A stretch of DNA of 64,000 bases from Shewanella sp. NFH-SH190041 (GTDB lineage Bacteria; Pseudomonadota; Gammaproteobacteria; Enterobacterales; Shewanellaceae), in the NCBI RefSeq assembly GCF_024363255.1, contig NZ_AP026070.1, positions 3,968,001 through 4,032,000 of the forward strand. Reading direction: 5' to 3'. The notes beneath the pieces were generated by a model. That model ran no database searches. It was not told the origin of the DNA and was given only the letters and a program-made list of their open reading frames with translations. How positions within the stretch are numbered: the first letter of the stretch is position 1; the number at the start of each line of letters is the position of its first letter. A program made the translations under genes and the position numbers. Positions 54,789-63,869 of the stretch are shown here, piece after piece.

Positions 54789-55696
54789 GGCTCTCGCTCC
54801 TCTTTTCGCCGCACCAGATACAGATTAGAGGTTGGAAATTTATCGGTTAGGCGACTGACTTCCCGGGCTGATAATCGGCAGGCATGCAGTCCGGGAATAT
54901 CGGAAAATTTGTCATATAAAGAACTGTATGAAGTTAACGCCAGAGAATCAGATCCCAGCAGATAATCGATCAGGGTTGCCACATTACGAATCGTGATTTC
55001 TGTATGCAGCGCAATCCCTTCTGCCATACAAAACCGTTGGAATACGCTGGTTTTTTCTTCCGGCTTACCGAACTCAGTGTAAATAAAGGGATACTGGGCA
55101 ATCTGCTCAAATCCCAACTCTGAATTCAACACCGGGTGACCGGCACGGGACAGGAGGTACAAATTCCCCATGGTTTTGATCGGCACAAATTCCAATTTAT
55201 CACTATATCCCTGCAAGGCTTCATCGGCGTAATGGCACAATACCGCAAAGCTAAGATCGCCATTTAATACTTGTTGAATTGCCGTTGCACTCCATAACTC
55301 CAGAGAGATGCTGATCGGGTGGGTTTTATTTTGCACTATCTGCATCAGAGGCTTCATCATGCTGCAGCTGATTGCATCGGGAATCGCAATAGGGTACTCA
55401 GGCTTAGGAGGGCGGCAGGTGGGATCTAAGCGGCTAAAGCCGCTGGCAGTGTCGACGATATGTCTCGCAAGCGGATAAATCTGCTCAGCAAACTCATTGG
55501 GGTGCATACCATAACGGTGACGGACAAAAAGATCATTGCCAAAGGTTTCCCGCAACTGTTTTAAGCAACGGCTAATTTTAGGCGCAGGAATTTTTAAAGC
55601 TTTTGATGTAATAGTTGCTGATTTATTTTCATATAATAGAACAAATATATTTAAACTCAGCAAATCTATCCTTTCAAAATCTATCTCTCTAGCCAT
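54731..55696 (-). CDS. LysR-family transcriptional regulator
   Basis: Regulator of 321 residues with an N-terminal helix-turn-helix (S-K-A-L-K-I-P-A-P-K-I-S-R-C-L-K-Q-L near 32-49) and a LysR-type ligand domain. The region is more AT-rich than its neighbours. It overlaps the other LysR gene tail-to-tail by 58 nt, so neither C-terminus can vary freely. It reads away from the nrfBCD cluster and could control it; the 339-bp spacer between them is the only shared control region. Confidence 0.83.
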   Translation of the reverse strand: MAREIDFERIDLLSLNIFVLLYENKSATITSKALKIPAPKISRCLKQLRETFGNDLFVRHRYGMHPNEFAEQIYPLARHIVDTASGFSRLDPTCRPPKPEYPIAIPDAISCSMMKPLMQIVQNKTHPISISLELWSATAIQQVLNGDLSFAVLCHYADEALQGYSDKLEFVPIKTMGNLYLLSRAGHPVLNSELGFEQIAQYPFIYTEFGKPEEKTSVFQRFCMAEGIALHTEITIRNVATLIDYLLGSDSLALTSYSSLYDKFSDIPGLHACRLSAREVSRLTDKFPTSNLYLVRRKEEREPQLDWLADEVCSLIASSLD

Positions 55697-56035
55697 AACG
55701 AGTTCCTTTCTTGGCCTGCTCCCCCAAAAGACATTCTAAACAAGAAATACTATATATCAATAAAAAACACTAATAAACAATCCTGATTTAAAAGCATTCA
55801 CTAATAAACCTTAATGCACTAAAACAACAAATCTTAGTTCCCAAAATCAGAAATCTTGTTTTTATTTATAAAAATAAAAAACCAGTATTTAAAATTGAGA
55901 AATCAATATGGAATATTTAACCGAAATGAAAGTTAGCGTTATTTCAAGCTATCTACACGGGAAATATTAAATTTCAATGAGGTATGGTATTAAACCAGAT
56001 AGGGAAAGATAACTACAACAACCCGGAGAAGCCCT
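55697..56035. other. Divergent intergenic region, AT-rich
   Basis: Control region between the LysR gene and the 56036 gene. It is AT-rich and contains the small palindrome ATTGAGAAATCAAT near 55900, which looks like an FNR/EtrA box but has a spacer 2 nt too short. No gene is seen. A LysR-type operator for the divergent cluster is expected here. Confidence 0.45.
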
Positions 56036-56524
56036 ATGAACACATCAGTCATCGCCAGCTATGCTTTTATCTATTCTGTACTGTTTCTTATTGTTCCCTT
56101 CGTCACGATTTCTTTTATTTTAACCTGCATTAAGTTTTTCAAAAAAGAAAACAATATGGATACAGGAAGCATTAACATTATCAATAAACCTCAATTTTGC
56201 AATAAGCAAGTACTGAATTACATTCATGACCTGAATGCAATTTCAGGTGGTCGCTATGATGTACTCTATGGCTTAAAAATGGATGAATTAGTTGAGGCTC
56301 AAGGTAATGAAGAGCTTAAATCCGTTTTACACAACTGCACTATTAATTATGTTGTTGTTGACCATGATTCAAGCGAAATTAAATTAGTCATTACCGACGA
56401 GCAGGATCAAGAAAAAACCTCTCTTATCCATAAAATATTCAGCCAGTTCAATATTAATCATATTCAGATCACGCCTAACACACCTTTTGATAGCGGCAAA
56501 ATTAAAACAGCGCTAACAGCCTAA
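56036..56524 (+). CDS. Membrane-anchored hypothetical, possibly DUF2726-like
   Basis: Protein of 162 residues with an N-terminal transmembrane helix (about 8-33) and a soluble alpha/beta part. The arrangement of Y-D-V-L-Y-G-L-K-M-D-E-L followed by I-N-Y-V-V-V-D-H and I-x-I-T-P recalls DUF2726 (restriction-endonuclease-like fold), but the similarity is by pattern only and catalytic residues are not evident. GGAG precedes the ATG. It lies 23 bp before nrfB, so it is probably the first gene of that operon, which is unusual for nrf clusters. Confidence 0.5.
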   Translation: MNTSVIASYAFIYSVLFLIVPFVTISFILTCIKFFKKENNMDTGSINIINKPQFCNKQVLNYIHDLNAISGGRYDVLYGLKMDELVEAQGNEELKSVLHNCTINYVVVDHDSSEIKLVITDEQDQEKTSLIHKIFSQFNINHIQITPNTPFDSGKIKTALTA

Positions 56525-56547
56525 ATCCGCCACAGGGGAGTCAAACT

Positions 56548-57000
56548 ATGTGGCACATCTATGCTGCTTCATTATTGGCGGCGTTGTTACTTCCCCTGCC
56601 GCTATCGGCGGGGGATATAACAGGTAAGCCGCTAGCCCAAGCAATACATAATAGTCCCTGTATGAAATGCCATAAACGCAATGGCAGCATGCAAGGTATC
56701 CACGGCCAGAGCGATATCCGCTGTATTGACTGTCACGGAGAAAAACAGGGGCACCCGAGAAAAGCCTCCAATCTGGTGAAATTTAATGATCCAGCCAGCA
56801 CATTGCAGGCACAAATAACCCCCTGTCTCAATTGTCATGATCCCCGTTCTCTCGGGGAATCTGAATGGACCCATGATGTGCATATCCTCGGTGTCAGCTG
56901 CAGTAGTTGCCATCAATTGCACTTAGCGCAGGATCCTATGCGGACATTGACCCCGACCGACAGAGTCGCCCTGTGCAGCGAGTGCCACCGCAGCCAATAG
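56548..57000 (+). CDS. nrfB: Pentaheme c-type cytochrome, NrfB type
   Basis: Periplasmic cytochrome of 150 residues. A signal peptide ends near P-L-S-A (about 17-20). Five C-x-x-C-H heme motifs are present: C-M-K-C-H, C-I-D-C-H, C-L-N-C-H, C-S-S-C-H and C-S-E-C-H, the number and spacing of NrfB, the electron donor to nitrite reductase NrfA. It is followed after 9 nt by nrfC. No nrfA is present in the window, so the acceptor must be encoded elsewhere or be another enzyme. Confidence 0.85.
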   Translation: MWHIYAASLLAALLLPLPLSAGDITGKPLAQAIHNSPCMKCHKRNGSMQGIHGQSDIRCIDCHGEKQGHPRKASNLVKFNDPASTLQAQITPCLNCHDPRSLGESEWTHDVHILGVSCSSCHQLHLAQDPMRTLTPTDRVALCSECHRSQ

Positions 57001-57009
57001 GATTGAATC

Positions 57010-57687
57010 ATGGACAAAAGCAAACGTCTTTTTTTGCAAGGTGCCGGTGCCATATTGGCTGGCATCAGCCTATATCAGACTCGGCTAGCCACAGCCCGCG
57101 AACCTCAAGCAAGCAAGGTCAAATATGCTCTGCTGCACGATGAAACCCTGTGCATTGGCTGTGATGCATGCACACTGGCCTGCCGCGAAGCCAATCAGGT
57201 TCCCGCGGATGTCACCCGCCTGACGATGGTCAGAAGCGGCCCGTTTGGCGAATATCCTAACCGGCGCTACCACTTTTCCCGTCAATCTTGTCAGCAGTGT
57301 GAAAATGCCCCCTGTGTCACTGTTTGCCCAACCGGGGCGGCCTATATCGATGCGCAAACGGGTATTGTGAAAGTTGATGACTGGAAATGTGTTGGCTGTC
57401 AGTACTGTATTGCAGCCTGCCCATACAAGGTTCGCTTTATCCACCCGGTAACCCGGGCAGCGGATAAATGTGACTTCTGCGCTGACAGCCGCTTACAGCA
57501 CGGGCAACAACCCGCCTGTGTCAGCGCTTGTCCCACCAAAGCACTGATCTTTGGTGATATCAGCAACCAACTGGCCCCCATCACCCGCCTGATAAAACAC
57601 AATGCGGTGGACAGGGATAAAGTATCTCTCGGTACCCGGCCGAAATTATTTAAAATCCGCGCCCCCAGCGGGGAGGTCATATTATGA
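57010..57687 (+). CDS. nrfC: Tetra-cluster ferredoxin, NrfC type
   Basis: Iron-sulfur protein of 225 residues with four cysteine groups for four 4Fe-4S clusters (C-I-G-C-D-A-C, C-Q-Q-C near 97, C-V-G-C-Q-Y-C and C-D-F-C with C-V-S-A-C-P). The N-terminus resembles a Tat signal but has K5-R6 in place of the normal twin Arg in S-K-R-L-F-L; a K-R pair is known to function weakly in some proteins. In the family it is the periplasmic subunit that accepts electrons from NrfD. It overlaps nrfD by 4 nt. Confidence 0.87.
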   Translation: MDKSKRLFLQGAGAILAGISLYQTRLATAREPQASKVKYALLHDETLCIGCDACTLACREANQVPADVTRLTMVRSGPFGEYPNRRYHFSRQSCQQCENAPCVTVCPTGAAYIDAQTGIVKVDDWKCVGCQYCIAACPYKVRFIHPVTRAADKCDFCADSRLQHGQQPACVSACPTKALIFGDISNQLAPITRLIKHNAVDRDKVSLGTRPKLFKIRAPSGEVIL

Positions 57688-58625
57688 GTCCATTTCATTT
57701 TGACGGGCTGGTATGGCATTGGCCTATCGCCATTTATCTGTTTCTGGCCGGTATGTCAGCCGGGGCAATTTTCTTTGCCATCTTGCTGAAATACTTCTGT
57801 TTGAAACAGCATGCCCACCATTCAAGTTTTGTAATTGCGGCCTGTATTATCGCCCCGTTAACAATCTGGGCCGGATTGGGCATTTTAGTGATTGATCTGA
57901 CCAAGCCGCTGGATTTCTGGAAAATTCTGGTGTTCTACAATCCGCTGTCGGTTATGTCGCTGGGGGTAATGGTGCTGCTGGTATTCCAGCTGTTTATGTT
58001 TGCCTGGATAGCCATTGTCTTTGCGGTGCCCCTGTCAGCTTGGCTATCTACCCGGCTGCCATTGGCTGAGCGATTGCTGCAACAACTCACCCGCTATGAA
58101 GCCGGCATCACCGGACTCACCATGATTCTGTCTTTAGCACTGGGGGCCTATACGGGCTTTTTATTGTCAGCATTGCCGGGCTACCCCTTGTTAAATAATC
58201 CGGTTCTGCCACTGTTATTCCTTATCTCAGGTCTGTCATCCGGGGCGGCCGGAGCCCTGTTGCTGGGCGTATTACTCAAAGGGCAAGCTGACAGCCGGGA
58301 AGTCAAATTTATCCATAAGATAGAGATCCCCTTGATCCTGACGGAGCTGGTGATGCTATTCACCTTCTTTGCCGGCTTGGTGCTCAGTGGTGGTCAACGA
58401 CAAGTGGCAGCGTGGAATGCGTTAGGGCCAGGGTTCTGGGGCTGGGTGTTCTGGGGAGGGATTATCGGGCTGGGGCTATCACTGCCACTGGCAATGAACC
58501 TGTTTATGACCGCCTCTGCCCAACGCCGCTTCAGCTATGTGGCCGCCACAGCATCCATGAGTTTGTTGGGCGTCTTGCTGCTGCGCCACTTTATCCTTTA
58601 TACCGGGCAAATGACTTCGTTATAA
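57684..58625 (+). CDS. nrfD: Membrane quinol-oxidising subunit, NrfD type
   Basis: Integral membrane protein of 313 residues with about eight helices, belonging to the NrfD/PsrC family. The N-terminus W-P-I-A-I-Y-L-F-L-A-G-M-S-A-G-A (about 12-27) is conserved in the family. It oxidises quinol and passes electrons to NrfC. nrfB, nrfC and nrfD follow one another without promoters between them. No further nrf gene follows. Confidence 0.87.
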   Translation: MSPFHFDGLVWHWPIAIYLFLAGMSAGAIFFAILLKYFCLKQHAHHSSFVIAACIIAPLTIWAGLGILVIDLTKPLDFWKILVFYNPLSVMSLGVMVLLVFQLFMFAWIAIVFAVPLSAWLSTRLPLAERLLQQLTRYEAGITGLTMILSLALGAYTGFLLSALPGYPLLNNPVLPLLFLISGLSSGAAGALLLGVLLKGQADSREVKFIHKIEIPLILTELVMLFTFFAGLVLSGGQRQVAAWNALGPGFWGWVFWGGIIGLGLSLPLAMNLFMTASAQRRFSYVAATASMSLLGVLLLRHFILYTGQMTSL

Positions 58626-58752
58626 TCCTATCGGCAGAGGATTGTCTACGGCATCATCTGCCTAATTTACGCCCAAAGTGGATGAAAAATACTTCATTCG
58701 CTTTCCCCGATTCCTCAGGGCAAACTAACAAAAAGTTAATGAGGAATGACAT

Positions 58753-59091
58753 ATGTACCGTACTGTTAAGTTACAAATGAAAAATATCCCCGGACTTCAA
58801 CGTTTTATCGCACTTGTAGCAACAGGTGCTCTGCTGGCAGCAGCATTTATCGCCCTGCCATTTGTACTGTTATTTGGTGCCCTGATGATTTTAACCATCA
58901 TGGTTGCAGCCCGACTGTATGTCAGTTATCAGGTGAAACAATACCAGCGTCGCCAAAATCGTGGTGCCCCACAAGGCGATACTGTTAATCAGCCAGATCC
59001 GGCTGCTGAACATCACAATAGTATTTTAGAAAAAGACCACTTCAAACCGCGTCCTCATGTGGGGCAGGTATACGATAACGGTCAGTACTAA
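58753..59091 (+). CDS. Small membrane protein, unknown
   Basis: Protein of 112 residues. A hydrophobic region at about 16-58 forms one long or two short helices; the polar C-terminus contains V-K-Q-Y-Q-R-R-Q and several His and Gln. A GAGGAA ribosome-binding site lies 7 nt upstream of the ATG. The 127-bp gap after nrfD suggests its own promoter. Its 3' end overlaps the Sel1 gene tail-to-tail by 4 nt. I do not recognise the family. Confidence 0.6.
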   Translation: MYRTVKLQMKNIPGLQRFIALVATGALLAAAFIALPFVLLFGALMILTIMVAARLYVSYQVKQYQRRQNRGAPQGDTVNQPDPAAEHHNSILEKDHFKPRPHVGQVYDNGQY

Positions 59092-60500
59092 TCTTCACTC
59101 AGCAGTTCTTGGGCTCGGCGCAGCGATTTTTGCTCGCCGGGATCTTGGCTCAGAGGAGTCACCCGCTGGATCTGCTCTAACAACGATGCCCACAAAGGGC
59201 GGATGACTGCCAACTGCTCGTCATCAGCTAAACTGCGCGCCAACTTCAGCAATGCCGCAGCACCAACAACATCAATTCGCCCCAACATGCCATCGGCTAG
59301 CGCAATACTCAGCTCTAGCATGGCTGGCACACTGTGGCCAAAGCGGATCACCTGACGCAGATAATTTTCCGCCTCGGACAGATCACTGCCAAATGCCTGT
59401 TCATCATTGAGCATATGCCGCGCCCGTTCCAACATGGCATCCAGCTGACCATGTTCTGCGGCCTCGGCCAACCAGTGTTCACTGGCGGCGGTATCGGCAT
59501 CACAGCCTTCGCCCTGCGCTAACATCAACGCCAAATGGTATTGAGCATTGGCAAAACCGCTACGGGCTGCGCGAGAAATCCATCCAAATGCCTTATCCAG
59601 CTCACCACGCTGATACCACAGTACCCCGAGATTAGACATGGCCTCACTGTTACCCGCCTCTGCCGCTTGGGTCAGATACTTTTCTGCCTGCAATTCATCT
59701 GCGGAAATACTGTGCCCGCCGACCAGATAGAAATATCCCAGCAAGGCCTGAGCCGCCGGTAATCGGTAACCTGCCGCTTCAGCAATTAATGCTTCCCCCG
59801 CAGCCGGTTCCGCCTGACCACGATAACCGTGCAGTAACGCCACCCCATGTTCAAATAAGGCACCATGGTGGGCAGGGGCGGCCAGCTCAAACCAATATGC
59901 CGCCTGACTGAAAGTCGCCGCAGAATGGCTCTGTGGCGCTCTGTCTTCCTCGTCTAATGCCTGTGCTTGCTCCTGCTCCAGTTCCATCAGCGCCTTGGCT
60001 TTCAGCGACATACCAACTAAGTACCTCGCTTCGGCATCATCCTGCATCACGGCCCGGTAACACAGCTCTTTTGCCGACAAAGCCGCGGCCTGCTCAAACT
60101 CATAGGTCGGTGCCGGTTTACGATGCCATTTGTAATACAAATGCTCCAACAACGAGAGGCAATCTCGAATTGCCTTCTGTGCCAGGGTTTGTAACTGGGA
60201 TTTGGTCAGATGGTATTTTTCCGGATGGGCGCCACGGTTGCCATGCCCCCGGAGTTTATGCAGCGCCCGGGCCGTAGGCACATCGATAAGACGCTGCTGG
60301 TTGAGCTGTTCAATGCGCTCATACAAATTAGGACTGGTGAAACTGACCCTATCCGCCGCCAATCTGCGGGTTAGCCGATGCGCGAGAGCGCGAATATGCA
60401 ATAGCGACTGGGTCGGCACATCGGCCGCATAGCCTTTGGCATCTTGATAATCAGCCAGTAGTTCAGGCACTAAATCACGGACAAAGTCAGTATCAGTCAT
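59088..60500 (-). CDS. Sel1-repeat protein with DUF4145-like N-terminus
   Basis: Protein of 470 residues. The N-terminus (about 1-130) with R-A-L-A-H-R-L-x-R-R and L-R-G-H-G-N-R-G-A-H-P resembles DUF4145. The rest consists of Sel1-like/TPR repeats (for example A-A-E-A-G-N-S-E-A-M-S-N-L-G-V-L-W-Y and A-A-R-S-G-F-A-N-A-Q-Y-H-L-A), which form helical solenoids for protein binding. I chose the ATG at 60500 with AGGGA upstream. It is separated by 4 nt from the upstream membrane-protein gene and is probably co-transcribed. Confidence 0.8.
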   Translation of the reverse strand: MTDTDFVRDLVPELLADYQDAKGYAADVPTQSLLHIRALAHRLTRRLAADRVSFTSPNLYERIEQLNQQRLIDVPTARALHKLRGHGNRGAHPEKYHLTKSQLQTLAQKAIRDCLSLLEHLYYKWHRKPAPTYEFEQAAALSAKELCYRAVMQDDAEARYLVGMSLKAKALMELEQEQAQALDEEDRAPQSHSAATFSQAAYWFELAAPAHHGALFEHGVALLHGYRGQAEPAAGEALIAEAAGYRLPAAQALLGYFYLVGGHSISADELQAEKYLTQAAEAGNSEAMSNLGVLWYQRGELDKAFGWISRAARSGFANAQYHLALMLAQGEGCDADTAASEHWLAEAAEHGQLDAMLERARHMLNDEQAFGSDLSEAENYLRQVIRFGHSVPAMLELSIALADGMLGRIDVVGAAALLKLARSLADDEQLAVIRPLWASLLEQIQRVTPLSQDPGEQKSLRRAQELLSED

Positions 60501-60504
60501 GGGG

Positions 60505-61224
60505 TTATCCCTGTACGGCCTCAGCACGCTTACGGTTCACCATATACAGGCGGAACAGCGCAATGTTGACGAACAGACCAATAAAAGCAATCAGCACTTC
60601 CACCACAAACTGCAATGGCGCACCAGCAGCAGATGCCAACTTAATCAGCAAACCGCCAAACTGCAAAATCGGCAGATACACCAGCAGGACCAGCATGGTC
60701 TTCAGTACTAGAGTGCCGTTGGCAAATCTGAAGCTGGCTTTTATGGCTTCAAATGGGGTCAGGCGTTCAGTGACCACCATAAAATTGACGTAAGCCAGTC
60801 TGGCAAAAAGATAAATACTCAACACCAAACCGATGATCCACAGCGGCCCAAAGGCGGCGCTCAGCATACTTGGCGCAACGATCAACAGTGCTGAAAATAC
60901 CCCGGCCAACAATAGCGGTGGCACAAATTTCAAACTACCAACCAGAACCTGGCCATTTCGAGGAGAGTACCCCTGGGAGCGCCATTCCAAAAACAAAGTC
61001 AATGCAGCAATAAACCAAGAAAACACCAGTAAGACGACCATCACGGCGATCATATGGCTGGTGTGAAATGCTGGATTATTCTGATCAATCGCTTGAAACT
61101 GCCCCCCTAGCCAATATTGGATCCCTAGCTGTACCACAATAAATGGTAAGGTCAGCAGGGCAAGCTGGCGGAGGTGGTTACGGAAAAAGTAGAACGCTTC
61201 GCTGAATACAGAGGACAAAGACAT
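60505..61224 (-). CDS. YciC-like integral membrane protein
   Basis: Membrane protein of 239 residues with about six helices. The start S-E-A-F-Y-F-F-R-N-H-L and the late E-R-L-T-P-F-E-A-I-K-A-S segment recall the YciC/UPF0259 family of unknown function. It directly precedes the Sel1 gene in one transcript. Confidence 0.65.
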   Translation of the reverse strand: MSLSSVFSEAFYFFRNHLRQLALLTLPFIVVQLGIQYWLGGQFQAIDQNNPAFHTSHMIAVMVVLLVFSWFIAALTLFLEWRSQGYSPRNGQVLVGSLKFVPPLLLAGVFSALLIVAPSMLSAAFGPLWIIGLVLSIYLFARLAYVNFMVVTERLTPFEAIKASFRFANGTLVLKTMLVLLVYLPILQFGGLLIKLASAAGAPLQFVVEVLIAFIGLFVNIALFRLYMVNRKRAEAVQG

Positions 61225-61401
61225 GGCTTTCCCAAAAATGAATTAATACTGAACAACAGGCAGTAAGAATACCCAAATTCCCTATCCCTTGCACTGGGTT
61301 GCAGCCCAGAGCAAGATGATACGCGCAGAAACATGTGCAAGCGGTTTGTTGAAGCAATAGAATATGCCTTAGAACTTAACTACCTGCATTACCGGGAAAC
61401 T

Positions 61402-61953
61402 ATGAAAAGAACTATCAGTATCGCAGCCCTGCTGGCTGCCTCCGCCGTGGCCGTGCCAGCACAGGCTAACTGGTTTACCGATCTGTTTATGCCAAAAAGT
61501 GAGCCTGCGGCTCAGCAACAGACACCATCTCTGTCAGCCGTTGCCAGCGATGCCTTAGCCCATAACCCACTGGTGAAAGACACCATGAGTAAATTGGGTA
61601 TGACCCAAGAACAGGCGCAAGGTGGTCTGGGCACAATACTGAGTCTGACTAAATCCACTCTGGGTGAGCAGAAATTCCAATCGTTGAGCAAAGATATCCC
61701 TGGGGCAGACGCTTTGCTGGCTGCGGCGCCCGTATTAGATAAAAACAGCGGCATGTCCGGATTGTTGTCCGAGGCAGGCGATCTGGGGAAATCCTTCCAG
61801 GGCGGCGCGATGGTCTATGATGCCTTTGCTAAACTGGGCATTGCCAAAGAACAAGCCATTCCGCTGATCAATATGCTCAAAGAGTATCTGCAAAAACACT
61901 CTGACAACCATGCGGTCGCGCTGTTGAGTCAAGGGCTGAACGCCTTGCTGTAA
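61402..61953 (+). CDS. DUF2780 exported protein
   Basis: Protein of 183 residues. A signal peptide ends at A-Q-A (about 20-22). The mature helical part contains L-G-M-T-Q-E-Q-A-Q-G-G-L-G-T and a late Q-G-G-A-M-V-Y-D-A-F-x-x-L-G segment typical of DUF2780 proteins (VcgC/VcgE-like). I chose the ATG at 61402, which starts the signal peptide; the ORF continues 23 codons upstream. Function unknown. Confidence 0.78.
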   Translation: MKRTISIAALLAASAVAVPAQANWFTDLFMPKSEPAAQQQTPSLSAVASDALAHNPLVKDTMSKLGMTQEQAQGGLGTILSLTKSTLGEQKFQSLSKDIPGADALLAAAPVLDKNSGMSGLLSEAGDLGKSFQGGAMVYDAFAKLGIAKEQAIPLINMLKEYLQKHSDNHAVALLSQGLNALL

Positions 61954-61962
61954 ATCAGCATC

Positions 61963-61997
61963 ATCATCCGGCCTGACAACATGCCAAGCCGGATGAT
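61963..61997 (+). terminator. Hairpin after the DUF2780 gene
   Basis: ATCATCCGGC / GCCGGATGAT, a 10-bp perfect stem with a 15-nt loop beginning 10 nt after the stop, followed after several bases by a short T-rich stretch. It argues against a start of the next gene before 62000. Confidence 0.55.
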
Positions 61998-62070
61998 CAT
62001 CTGTTCATTTCAATTGCAGCGGCAACCTATGCTAGCCTTTAATGACGTAAACAGACAAAGCCCGCTGCCC

Positions 62071-62532
62071 ATGCTTGCTAAACTGAAAAATTTCCTGAAC
62101 GCGCACCTGCAAACCCAATCCCCGGAAGAAAAACAACGCCAACTCAATCTGGCGGCCGCCAGTATGCTGCTGGAAGTGGTATTTGCCGATGAAGTCTTGG
62201 CGCCAGAAGAAGAACACCTGCTACCACAGGTAATGCAACAAACATTGGGATTAAGCGCCACTGACAGCCAAAGTGTGATCGATGAAGCACGAAGCCGACA
62301 AAAAGAAGCCACGTCACTGTACGAATTCACCACTGAAATTAATGCCGCCTTTTCCATTGAACAAAAACAGCAACTGGTACTGGCTATGTGGCAATTGGCC
62401 TATGCCGACGGCAAACTGTGCCAGTATGAAGATCAAATCATCCGCCGGATGGCCGATCTGTTATACCTAAAACATTCAGAGCTAATTCAGGCACGTAATC
62501 GTGCGATTGAGATACAGCGCGCCCAAGATTAA
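62071..62532 (+). CDS. TerB-family protein
   Basis: Protein of 153 residues, all helical. The stretch L-L-E-V-V-F-A-D-E-V-L-A-P-E-E and the later A-D-G-K-L-C-Q-Y-E-D have the acidic metal-site pattern of TerB-like domains (tellurite-resistance family, now seen as metal-binding or signalling modules). I chose the ATG at 62071, the common start of relatives; 62029 and 61981 are other in-frame ATGs, but the latter lies in a hairpin. Confidence 0.78.
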   Translation: MLAKLKNFLNAHLQTQSPEEKQRQLNLAAASMLLEVVFADEVLAPEEEHLLPQVMQQTLGLSATDSQSVIDEARSRQKEATSLYEFTTEINAAFSIEQKQQLVLAMWQLAYADGKLCQYEDQIIRRMADLLYLKHSELIQARNRAIEIQRAQD

Positions 62533-62544
62533 ATCGAATCTAAA

Positions 62545-62566
62545 CACCGGCCCTCAATGGCCGGTG
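62545..62566 (+). terminator. Hairpin after the TerB-like gene
   Basis: CACCGGCC / GGCCGGTG, an 8-bp perfect stem with a 6-nt loop, 13 nt after the stop. No T-run; probably an mRNA end or weak terminator. Confidence 0.5.
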
Positions 62567-62629
62567 CAGCGTTACCCCCCTCTTGGGGGAGTGGTACACT
62601 GGCAGCATCTTTCACTACCAAACACACTG

Positions 62630-63145
62630 ATGCGCAAGTTATTTCCCCAAATTCTTTTCAGCTTTTCATTATTTTCCCTGCTATTGCTGTTAAACATCCC
62701 TGCAAATGCTGCGCAATTCACCGAACGACCACTGGCGCAGTTTGACCGATTAAATGATTACCCTTCTACGGCCGCCTTTGACAAATATATCGCTGACTAT
62801 ACCCAGCAATGTTTGGATAACAGTTATGGCGGCTCGTTAGCACCTCGCTGCTTTGTCGGCAGTCAAGTTTGGGATAGGGAACTCAACACCTATTACCAAT
62901 TGCTGATGCAGACATTGAATAAAAGCGGCCAGCAAGCCCTGCGCCAAAGCCAACGGGCTTGGCTGCTATCACGTGACCGCACCATGGATTTCAACCACTA
63001 TGTTGAAGCGCTGAATATGCAACAAGGCACCATGTATATTGCCATGGCGGCTGGGGACAGGGACGCAGCGATTACGCCAATGATTCGCCATCGGGCTTTA
63101 CTGCTGAAACGCTGGTTGGAAGCCATGACGGCATCACAACCCTAA
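62630..63145 (+). CDS. LprI/DUF1311-type exported protein
   Basis: Protein of 171 residues. A signal peptide ends at A-N-A-A (about 25-28). The mature part has D-R-E-L-N-x-x-Y-x-L-L followed by L-R-Q-S-Q-R-A-W-L-x-x-R-D, the pattern of the LprI/DUF1311 domain, whose members include lysozyme inhibitors. Two cysteines before that motif may pair. I chose the ATG at 62630 because it starts the signal peptide; no strong ribosome-binding site is seen. Confidence 0.72.
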   Translation: MRKLFPQILFSFSLFSLLLLLNIPANAAQFTERPLAQFDRLNDYPSTAAFDKYIADYTQQCLDNSYGGSLAPRCFVGSQVWDRELNTYYQLLMQTLNKSGQQALRQSQRAWLLSRDRTMDFNHYVEALNMQQGTMYIAMAAGDRDAAITPMIRHRALLLKRWLEAMTASQP

Positions 63146-63165
63146 CCTGACACAGGACAGAGACA

Positions 63166-63777
63166 ATGACTGCGTACGAACTTGAAGGCCGTGCCATCTG
63201 GCAGGACTGGATGCAACAAGATCTAAAACCCCTGACAGAAGCGGTAAAAACCGCCGTAATCACCCATATGAGCCAATTCCGGGCAGCATTTCCTCAGCTA
63301 AAACCCTATGGCTATGCCCTATATAGCTGTGGTGGCCTGCCCCATTTTTATCCCGTGATGAATACCATTGAACGTGCCATCGATGAGTACGATAAGTTCT
63401 GTCCTGATGAATGGCATCTGCATGAAGACAATAATGCCTGCATCGCACCAGCAAATGCTATTTTGGATCAGTTACATCAAACCTTTGAACGTTGTCAGCG
63501 AGAATTTGATGATTATTATCAGGAAAGTGATGATCCGATAAATCAAGATGTACTGCAATTTTGGCAAACCCACATTGAGAAACTCTTCAACGCCATGCTG
63601 CAAGCCCTGCAAGAGCTAGATAAAGCTGGCGAGTTTGACTGGCTGGAACAGCAAAATAAACTGGTACTGATTTGGTTTTCTGATGCATCAGAATGGGAAT
63701 TAGCACTGTCTACCAGCGCCGTGAAAGCATTAGCTGGCTCCGAGCTTGCGCAACAGTTTTATCACTGCCTGCAGTAA
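63166..63777 (+). CDS. DUF4303-like cytoplasmic protein
   Basis: Protein of 203 residues. The start F-P-Q-L-K-P-Y-G-Y-A-L-Y-S (about 42-54), the acidic middle and the C-terminal D-A-S-E-W-E-L-A-L-S-T-S (about 171-183) fit the DUF4303 pattern, a family often found beside toxin-immunity genes. The gene lies 20 bp after the LprI-like gene and 92 bp before the SMI1/KNR4-like gene. Function unknown. Confidence 0.6.
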   Translation: MTAYELEGRAIWQDWMQQDLKPLTEAVKTAVITHMSQFRAAFPQLKPYGYALYSCGGLPHFYPVMNTIERAIDEYDKFCPDEWHLHEDNNACIAPANAILDQLHQTFERCQREFDDYYQESDDPINQDVLQFWQTHIEKLFNAMLQALQELDKAGEFDWLEQQNKLVLIWFSDASEWELALSTSAVKALAGSELAQQFYHCLQ

Positions 63778-63869
63778 TACTGGCCACCCCGTATTTTCAC
63801 CACGATTACCCATTACGGCGGTAATCGTGGCAGACAGTTATCAGACTCAAACTCTTAATGGACAGATAA

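Noticed and set aside
55890..55915. FNR/EtrA-like site ATTGAGAAATCAAT upstream of the nrf cluster
   Set aside because: TTGA and TCAA are separated by 4 nt, whereas the FNR box needs 6 nt; kept only as a remark in the spacer entry.
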